The translations under genes and the position numbers were made by a program. This document shows positions 1 to 4,462 of a stretch of 6,463 bases of DNA, one piece after another. Source of the stretch: JBEKLJ01 sp050010255 (GTDB taxonomy: Bacteria; Acidobacteriota; Terriglobia; Bryobacterales; Bryobacteraceae); NCBI GenBank assembly GCA_050010255.1, contig JBEKLJ010000200.1:1-6463 (forward strand). Reading direction: 5' to 3'. How positions within the stretch are numbered: position 1 is the first letter of the stretch; every line of letters begins with the position of its first letter. The notes under the pieces were generated by a model. That model was not told the origin of the DNA, ran no database searches, and worked only from the letters and a program-made list of their open reading frames with translations.

Positions 1-20
1 GTTGAGTACACTGTGTCATA

Positions 21-93
21 GCAAAGAGCCGTCCTCTCTTGGTCGAAACATCTGCTTCCACAAATGTTTATGCCAGAGTCGGCGGCTCTTTGC
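21..93. repeat. long nested imperfect hairpin downstream of the zinc-ribbon operon
   Basis: Three nested complementary arm pairs are visible. The outer pair is an 11-bp perfect inverted repeat, GCAAAGAGCCG (21-31) with CGGCTCTTTGC (83-93). The middle pair is CTCTTGG (36-42) with CCAGAG (73-78), six pairs and one bulge. The inner pair is AAACAT (46-51) with ATGTTT (64-69), around a 12-nt loop. The structure begins 46 nt after the stop codon of the minus-strand gene ending at 140, so it may end or protect that operon's transcript. Neither strand shows a T-run after the stem, so it is not a typical intrinsic terminator. It could instead be a structured RNA or a small inverted-repeat element. Confidence 0.5.
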
Positions 94-139
94 CAGAGGC
101 CGCGTGAAATATTCGGGCTAGCGCGCCTTCTGTGGCAGC

Positions 140-1291
140 CTATCGCAACACGGACCAGGTGATCGTGACCACCGAGCGCCGGTTGCTGCGGCTGCGCAGC
201 ACGATGCGCTTCCATCCGTTCGCCGGCGACGGCGTCTCGGCCACGCCGACGTCCGAGGGCTGCACTGCAGTGATCGTCACCGGCACGCCGGGAAGGAAAT
301 CGCCCCGAACCGTTCCTCCCGATGCGTTTTCGCCGTCAATCGTAAACAACCCGTTCTTCTGAAGCTGCCCGGACCAGATGATGGTGCCCGAGGCCGGCCC
401 CGCGTACGCCCGCCGAGCGCGTGCGAACGGAGGCGCCACTGGCTCCGGGCGGAACACTCTCTCGGGCCGCGGCGCCGCCTCGGACGGCACCGGTTCCGGG
501 GGCGGCTGCGGCGCTACCGCCGGCTCCTGAGGCGCGAAGGCCGCGGCTGGCACACGGCTTGAGGTCGAGGTGCGGCGCGGCATGGCGGACGGCTTGGCTT
601 GCACCGGCCGGGCGGCAGCCAACGGCGCCGCTGCCGGTGGAGCCCCCAGGGCCGGCGAAGGAGGCGCTGGCGGCGCTTCGGCCTGCGCCGCAGGTGCGCC
701 GGCTTCAAGTGCGGGAGGGGATGGGGGCGCTGGCACGTTGGCCACCGCCGCCGTTCCGGGCGCCGCTCCGCCGTGGGACGGCAGCCACCACTTCTGGTAT
801 GCAAAGTAGCCGCTAACGCCCAGTACCGCCAGCGCCAGCAGCACAATGCTCACGATGAAAATGGCGCTGGGGCCTTTGCCTGCCGGCGGCCGGGCCGCTG
901 CTGCTAACGGGGGCGGTGGCGGAGCGCCGGGTGGCGGCCCGAAGACCGGCGGCGGACCGAAGCTCGATGGCGCCGCGGGAGGCGGTGGTTGCGCCGGCGG
1001 TGGAGCCGGAGGCGCCGGCCCCGGCGGAACCGGCGGCACCGCCCACAAGGCCGAGATCGAGCCCGCATCCACGGCCGGAGCCGGAGCCGGCGCCACCACG
1101 CCGGCAGGTCCTGACGGCGGAGGCGCCGGCGTGCCACAGCCCGTGCAGAACTTCTCTCCGGGCTGAAGCTGCCGGCCGCACTTCGAGCACGCCAGAACGA
1201 CTGGGGGCGCCGCCTCCAGCCCCAGACCGCACGACTGGCAGAACCGGGTTCCAGTCCGGCTATCGGTCCCGCAGCGAGGGCACACCGGCAT
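140..1291 (-). CDS. double zinc-ribbon, single-span membrane protein with Pro/Ala-rich linkers
   Basis: The 383-residue product has two zinc ribbons at its N-terminus (C4, C7, C18, C21 and C35, C38, C49, C52; both CX2CX10CX2C). A Pro/Ala-rich linker follows (about 55-140), then one membrane span (about 143-165, preceded by R134 and K139). A second Pro/Ala-rich stretch (about 175-290) leads to a compact C-terminal domain (about 300-383) starting SGTIIWSGQLQKNG and containing PSPANGW. By the positive-inside rule the ribbons should be cytoplasmic and the C-terminal domain extracytoplasmic. Such C-terminal domains recur, from memory, in acidobacterial zinc-ribbon proteins; I know no assigned function. 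The ATG at 1291 is supported by a full AGGAGG 9 nt upstream and by the ribbon starting at residue 4. It is the second gene of an operon with the membrane protein ending at 1305, 13 nt away. A structural, stress or secretion-related role cannot be told apart from sequence. Confidence 0.88.
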   Translation of the reverse strand: MPVCPRCGTDSRTGTRFCQSCGLGLEAAPPVVLACSKCGRQLQPGEKFCTGCGTPAPPPSGPAGVVAPAPAPAVDAGSISALWAVPPVPPGPAPPAPPPAQPPPPAAPSSFGPPPVFGPPPGAPPPPPLAAAARPPAGKGPSAIFIVSIVLLALAVLGVSGYFAYQKWWLPSHGGAAPGTAAVANVPAPPSPPALEAGAPAAQAEAPPAPPSPALGAPPAAAPLAAARPVQAKPSAMPRRTSTSSRVPAAAFAPQEPAVAPQPPPEPVPSEAAPRPERVFRPEPVAPPFARARRAYAGPASGTIIWSGQLQKNGLFTIDGENASGGTVRGDFLPGVPVTITAVQPSDVGVAETPSPANGWKRIVLRSRSNRRSVVTITWSVLR

Positions 1292-1300
1292 GTCGCGTGT

Positions 1301-1306
1301 CCTCCT
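1301..1306 (-). promoter_or_regulatory. Shine-Dalgarno AGGAGG overlapping the upstream stop codon
   Basis: The minus strand reads AGGAGG here, 9 nt before the ATG at 1291. The TAG stop of the preceding gene (1307-1305) overlaps its first two bases, so ribosomes ending the first gene release on the initiation site of the second. This fixes the start of the zinc-ribbon gene and suggests translational coupling. Confidence 0.8.
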
Positions 1307-2090
1307 ATGCCCGGTTCCCGCAGGTGCCGCAGAAGGCGCTACCCGGGACCACCGTCGCTCCGCACACCCGGCACACAGTCACAGCCGGTGGAGGCGGAGG
1401 AGGCGGCGGTTGCACCGGCGCCGCGCTCGCCGGCGCCAGGTAAGGCTGGATCGGCGCAGCCGGCGCGGCAGCGACCGCGGGCGCTGGGCCGCCCACCAAC
1501 CTGCGTATGTTCAGCGCAATATCCACCATGACCAGCGTGCTCTCCGCCAGGAAGTAGGCGAGCACGAGCATGACGAACGCCACCATCAAGACGTACACCA
1601 GGAAAATGAGCCCGTACAGGAAGACGGAGTTTACGCTGAAGGGGCTTACGGGAGCGAAGTCGCGCAACGGCCCCAGCAGCATGCCCGGCCCAGAGCCGGC
1701 GAACCACAGGAACACGCAGCCGCCCACCGCGAGGGTAGCCAGAATCGTGGCGTAGACCTCGCCGATCCAGCGGAACAGGATCGACACGATCGGCACCACC
1801 GTAAACACCGACTCACCGAGCCGGCTCACGCTCCGCGCGCGATAAAAGCAGATTTGTACGACACAGGCCGTGCCCGCCAGCAGAAGGATGGCCAGCACCA
1901 GCCCCCCCAAGGTGACCTCCGTGGGGACCGTGCGGTCGAAGATCTCCTTGAGAAGCTTGACCAGTATATAGACGCAGCCGGCAGCCGCCAGAACGCCGAG
2001 GATCCGCAGCGCCAGCACCATCGACTTGCGAATGATCCGGCCGTCGCTCAGTGCGTCGAGGACGGGGTACAAGAAGCTAAGGGGTGACAT
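1305..2090 (-). CDS. four-helix membrane protein with C-terminal zinc ribbon
   Basis: The 261-residue product starts with a short amphipathic stretch (MSPLSFLYPVLDALSDGR). Hydrophobic segments follow at about 24-46, 60-82, 113-131 and 155-181. A Pro/Ala-rich linker (about 200-238) includes eight consecutive prolines (228-235), then one zinc ribbon (C240, C243, C254, C257). Four spans put both termini on the same side, most likely the cytoplasm, so the ribbon would face the same compartment as those of the following gene and has the same cysteine spacing. The eight-proline run should need elongation factor P. The start at 2090 is chosen because the N-terminal segment matches my memory of related proteins; no Shine-Dalgarno is visible before it. 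The gene is the first of a two-gene operon and is divergent from the lipoprotein gene. I recognise the general type but no named family with known function. Confidence 0.85.
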   Translation of the reverse strand: MSPLSFLYPVLDALSDGRIIRKSMVLALRILGVLAAAGCVYILVKLLKEIFDRTVPTEVTLGGLVLAILLLAGTACVVQICFYRARSVSRLGESVFTVVPIVSILFRWIGEVYATILATLAVGGCVFLWFAGSGPGMLLGPLRDFAPVSPFSVNSVFLYGLIFLVYVLMVAFVMLVLAYFLAESTLVMVDIALNIRRLVGGPAPAVAAAPAAPIQPYLAPASAAPVQPPPPPPPPAVTVCRVCGATVVPGSAFCGTCGNRA

Positions 2091-2202
2091 GGCAAGCTAC
2101 AGTACCCGAAACGGTGGCCTCCGCGCAAGGCCCCATCCTACTACCATGAACACAAAGGAGCGCCGGCTGGCGCGGCGGCGCGGAGCCGCCGATAGTAAGG
2201 AT
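2091..2202. promoter_or_regulatory. divergent intergenic region between the zinc-ribbon operon and the lipoprotein gene
   Basis: These 112 bp must hold the promoters for both directions, but no strong sigma-70 boxes stand out. For the minus-strand operon a weak pair (TTGCGC, then TACTGT after 18 bp) would place the transcript start close to the ATG at 2090. On the plus strand an AAAGGAG (2154-2160) is followed by a GC-rich stem-loop (CGGCT 2164-2168 with AGCCG 2184-2188, and CGCG 2171-2174 with CGCG 2179-2182), then AAGGA (2197-2201) directly before the lipoprotein ATG. Confidence 0.4.
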
Positions 2203-3678
2203 ATGCGGAAAACGGGTTTGCTTCGACTGCTGTTCTTGACCTTCGCCCTGAGCGGCTGCGCGACGCCGCAATGGACCGTGCACAAGGACCCGCGCGGTTT
2301 CTCGGTCGAGCTGCCACACGGGTGGAGCGTGGCTTCCGACGCCAACTCGGGACGAGTCGTGATCGACGGTCCCCAGCAGCGGGTCATCGTCTGGCCGGTC
2401 TTCGTTCCCGGAGCGGTGAGCGTTCGTTCGGCGCCGGCGGTTCTCGAGCGCCTGGCGGCAGCGTCGCTCGGCGGCTCGAGCTGGGGCCCGGCGCGCCCGG
2501 CCGGAGCGTCGGCCGTGCGCTCGGAGGGCCGCTGGCAGGGCCGTGCCGCCGTGGCCGCCTTCGCCTGGGTGCCGAGTCCCCAGGGGGCGGCCGGCTACTT
2601 TTACGCCACGGCGGCGCCGCAGGCCGCCTATCGGGGGTACGAGGAGACCTTCGCGCGCATTCTGGCGAGTTTTCGGATCACGGGCGCGCCAGTGGGTGAC
2701 GCGGGTGGCGCGGCCGCCGCGCCGGCGGTGCACTACGTCCGCTGGACGGATCCCCGCGAGGGCGCCTTCAGCTTCGAGGTGCCGGAAGGCTGGCAGATCA
2801 GCGGCGGCCTGCACCGCCTGGCCCCGGTGGACGTCCGCAGCGTCTGGCAGGCGGTCTCGCCCGACGGCATTCGCATCTCCGGCGGCGATGCCGAGCTGCC
2901 GCTGTTTACCGAGCCTGACCAGATGCTCGCCATGGCGGGCCTCCGCGAGGGTTCCTGGTATTCGCCCGGTTACGGCATCAACAGGCTGGTCCAGCGCTAC
3001 CTGCCGGGCGTCGTTTTCGCGCGCGAGTACGTCCGGACCAGGGTCTCCCGGCGCTGCCCCGAGCTCGAGATCACCGGGGAACGCGACCGGCCCGACACGG
3101 CCGCTGCCCTGAACTCCGCCAATCAGCAACCCGGAGCGGGCGGCATCACGGTGCGCCTCTCGGCCGGGGAGGTCACCTTCACCTGCCGCGAGTCCGGCCG
3201 GTCAATGCGCGGCTACTACTTCGCGGGCACGCAGCGCACGCAGGTGCCCGGCATGCCGGGCGGGCCCTGGAACGTCGAGCACCTCTTCGGCGTGATCGCC
3301 CCGGAAGCGAAGATCGAGCTGGCGCGCGCGGTGGCGGAGCACATCCTGAAGTCGTCCCAGATCAACCCGCAGTGGATGGCCATGCAGCAGAACATCACGG
3401 CGGAGACGTCGCGGATCGTCAGCCGCACCAACACCGCGATCTCCAGCATCATCACCAGCACGCATGAGAACCGGCAGACGGTGATGGACGAACTGAGCCG
3501 GCGGCGTTCCAATGCCACCCTGGGCGTCGAAGACGTCGTGGACTCGACCACCGGGCGCAGTATCAAAGTGGAGAGCGGCTCGGACTACTACTGGATCGAT
3601 CACCGGGGCACGATTGTCGGCACCAATACCGACACGCGCCCGGATCTCGACTTTCGCACCCTGACCCGTCTGCCTTGA
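2203..3678 (+). CDS. putative outer-membrane lipoprotein with two related GW-type domains
   Basis: The 491-residue product begins with a lipoprotein signal peptide: charged MRKTG, hydrophobic LLRLLFLTFA and lipobox L-S-G-C with lipidated C19. Residue +2 is Ala, so sorting to the outer membrane is expected. Domain 1 (about 25-160) starts GFSVELPHGW and ends ARILASFRI. Domain 2 (about 182-385) starts GAFSFEVPEGW, so the two look like diverged copies of one fold, reminiscent of PsbP/DUF1795-like periplasmic domains. C285 and C328 in domain 2 could form a disulfide. The C-terminal module (about 386-491) has a polar helical stretch (ITAETSRIVSRTNTAIS) and a beta-rich end with SDYYWID and RPDLDF. 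The reading frame is open further upstream to 2026, but only the ATG at 2203 places the signal peptide at the N-terminus. The gene is divergent from the zinc-ribbon operon, which suggests a shared process. No enzyme motif is visible and the function is unknown. Confidence 0.86.
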   Translation: MRKTGLLRLLFLTFALSGCATPQWTVHKDPRGFSVELPHGWSVASDANSGRVVIDGPQQRVIVWPVFVPGAVSVRSAPAVLERLAAASLGGSSWGPARPAGASAVRSEGRWQGRAAVAAFAWVPSPQGAAGYFYATAAPQAAYRGYEETFARILASFRITGAPVGDAGGAAAAPAVHYVRWTDPREGAFSFEVPEGWQISGGLHRLAPVDVRSVWQAVSPDGIRISGGDAELPLFTEPDQMLAMAGLREGSWYSPGYGINRLVQRYLPGVVFAREYVRTRVSRRCPELEITGERDRPDTAAALNSANQQPGAGGITVRLSAGEVTFTCRESGRSMRGYYFAGTQRTQVPGMPGGPWNVEHLFGVIAPEAKIELARAVAEHILKSSQINPQWMAMQQNITAETSRIVSRTNTAISSIITSTHENRQTVMDELSRRRSNATLGVEDVVDSTTGRSIKVESGSDYYWIDHRGTIVGTNTDTRPDLDFRTLTRLP

Positions 3679-3804
3679 CAGGCATGGGGGCTTCGCCGGT
3701 GGCGTTGGGTAGATGCTTCTGCGTGGTTATGGCTCGTCCGGGCAAAGATATGACGGGCGGCCTCTGTCAGCAGCCTGCCGTGAGCCCGGCGTGGGAATGA
3801 GCTG

Positions 3805-3834
3805 CAGGAAGCCAGCCAGGCGGCCGGCTTCCTG
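3805..3834. terminator. hairpin in the convergent gap between the lipoprotein gene and cspA
   Basis: CAGGAAGCC (3805-3813) pairs perfectly with GGCTTCCTG (3826-3834). A further GCC/GGC pair inside leaves a 4-nt loop. It lies 27 nt beyond the cspA stop and 126 nt beyond the lipoprotein stop, a place where a bidirectional terminator would serve both converging genes. No T-run follows on either strand, so the call rests on stem strength and position only. The rest of the 183-bp gap (3679-3861) shows no gene. Confidence 0.4.
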
Positions 3835-3861
3835 AAAGGCGGGGAAGCTCCTTCTGTTCCT

Positions 3862-4068
3862 TTACGTCGCCGCCGTTACGTCTTCCGCCTGGAGCCCCTT
3901 GGGACCCTTCTTGACGATGAACTCGACCCGCGCGCCCTCCTCCAGCGTCCGGTAGCCCGGCATGTTGATGGCGCTGAAATGCACGAACACGTCCTCGCCC
4001 GACTCCCGTTGGATGAACCCGAAGCCTTTGGAGGCGTTAAACCACTTGACAGTACCCTTTTCCTTCAT
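3862..4068 (-). CDS. cspA: cold-shock domain protein (CspA family)
   Basis: This 68-residue protein is a complete single cold-shock domain of normal length. It binds single-stranded RNA and DNA in the cytoplasm and in known members acts as an RNA chaperone that melts secondary structure and aids translation or antitermination. The RNP1 motif is KGFGFI (14-19) and RNP2 is VFVHF (27-31). The N-terminal GTVKWFN and the C-terminal GPKGLQAEDV are typical. The ATG at 4068 has a GAAGG 9 nt upstream and gives the standard family N-terminus. The gene is monocistronic, flanked by a hairpin downstream and a leader of about 150 nt upstream. Cold induction cannot be read from the sequence, since many paralogues are constitutive or respond to other stresses, so the symbol denotes the family and not strict orthology. 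Confidence 0.96.
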   Translation of the reverse strand: MKEKGTVKWFNASKGFGFIQRESGEDVFVHFSAINMPGYRTLEEGARVEFIVKKGPKGLQAEDVTAAT

Positions 4069-4217
4069 GTTGCTAAACCTTCAAACCTCATCTCTCTACG
4101 AATGTTGCGACAACTCCGATCCGCCCCGCGCAGTACGCAATTGAACATGAATCCCGCGAGCAGTCAGTTCGGGGGGTTATGGTCAGTACCAGCCAAGGCG
4201 AAGATCGTGACGCAATT
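4069..4217 (-). promoter_or_regulatory. long 5' leader of the cold-shock gene
   Basis: If transcription starts about 7 nt after the -10 box at 4230-4225, the mRNA carries roughly 149 nt before the cspA ATG. Several cspA-family mRNAs have leaders of this size; the E. coli one is about 159 nt and refolds with temperature. The leader contains TTGCG and CGCAA arms (4140-4136 and 4109-4105, minus-strand reading) that can pair weakly. It also holds a 27-codon open frame (4148 to 4065) ending across the cspA start. A thermosensor role is inferred from the family and leader length only. Confidence 0.4.
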
Positions 4218-4224
4218 CGAGTTT

Positions 4225-4233
4225 ATTGTAGCA
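4225..4233 (-). promoter_or_regulatory. extended -10 promoter for the cold-shock gene
   Basis: The minus strand reads TGCTACAAT: a TACAAT hexamer (five of six to TATAAT) with the TGn extension directly upstream. No acceptable -35 lies 16-18 bp further up; the nearest choices are GCGGAT or CGGATT. An extended -10 promoter can work without a good -35. A TTGACA exists at 4265-4260 but is 29 bp away, too far to pair with this box. Confidence 0.45.
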
Positions 4234-4290
4234 CAGCGCCCGGCGGAATCCGCGGAGGATGTCAAGCGGCCGCGCCCGACCTACCGGCGC

Positions 4291-4352
4291 TCCCTGGGGC
4301 CCCGCGGCGGTAGGGGTCGATCATGATCGACCCCTACAACAGCGCCCGGCGC
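4291..4352. repeat. palindromic intergenic repeat, copy 1
   Basis: This segment aligns without gaps to 4401-4462, exactly 110 bp further on. Its core is a perfect 28-bp palindrome (4310-4337) with half-site GTAGGGGTCGATCA, containing two GATC and two TCGA sites. It also holds the palindrome GGGGCCCC (4296-4303), and CCTACCG (4280-4286) pairs with CGGTAGG (4308-4314). The region can therefore form several competing stem-loops. A 13-bp flank, ACAGCGCCCGGCG (4339-4351), recurs once more at 4233-4245 in the cspA promoter region. It resembles REP/BIME-type extragenic repeats, with no T-run for intrinsic termination. Confidence 0.75.
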
Positions 4353-4400
4353 GGCAGAACTGAGGCCGCCGGCGGCGGCGCCATCGCCGATCAGGATTGA

Positions 4401-4462
4401 CCCCTGGGACCCCGTGGCCGTCGGGGTCGATCATGATCGACCCCTACAATAATGCCTGGCGC
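4401..4462. repeat. palindromic intergenic repeat, copy 2, overlapping the acyl-CoA dehydrogenase 3' end
   Basis: This copy carries a perfect 22-bp palindrome (4423-4444, half-site GGGGTCGATCA) whose last base is the first plus-strand base of the dehydrogenase stop codon (4446-4444). The repeat extends into the coding sequence and covers the last five codons. A second arm, GATTGACCCC (4395-4404), matches the complement of 4423-4432 at nine of ten positions, so the right arm has two alternative partners. A role as 3' stabiliser or Rho-linked end of the dehydrogenase mRNA fits the position but is unproven. Confidence 0.75.

Noticed and set aside
1..139. Integron attC site in the left-end hairpin
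   Set aside because: The arms do not show the conserved RYYYAAC/GTTRRRY core sites, and no integrase is in the window.
1290..2087. A 265-codon plus-strand open frame opposite the four-helix membrane protein
   Set aside because: Arg/His/Gln-rich shadow; the minus strand encodes membrane helices and a zinc ribbon.
2026..2202. Upstream extension of the lipoprotein to 2026, 2089 or 2146
   Set aside because: Would bury the signal peptide 19-59 residues inside an Arg-rich leader and, from 2026 or 2089, overlap the divergent gene.
2077..3129. A 350-codon minus-strand open frame opposite the lipoprotein gene
   Set aside because: Arg/Gly/Ala-rich antisense shadow without motifs; the plus strand carries a lipobox and duplicated domains.
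4260..4265. TTGACA on the minus strand as the -35 box of cspA
   Set aside because: It is 29 bp from the TACAAT box, and no -10 box is found 17 bp after it.
4423..4444. Simple intrinsic terminator for the acyl-CoA dehydrogenase
   Set aside because: The palindrome is followed on the minus strand by GACGGCCACG with no T-run, and it forms a closed stem with almost no loop.
4233..4462. CRISPR-like array from the spaced repeats
   Set aside because: Only two full copies with 110-bp period, long palindromic units, and no cas genes in the window.
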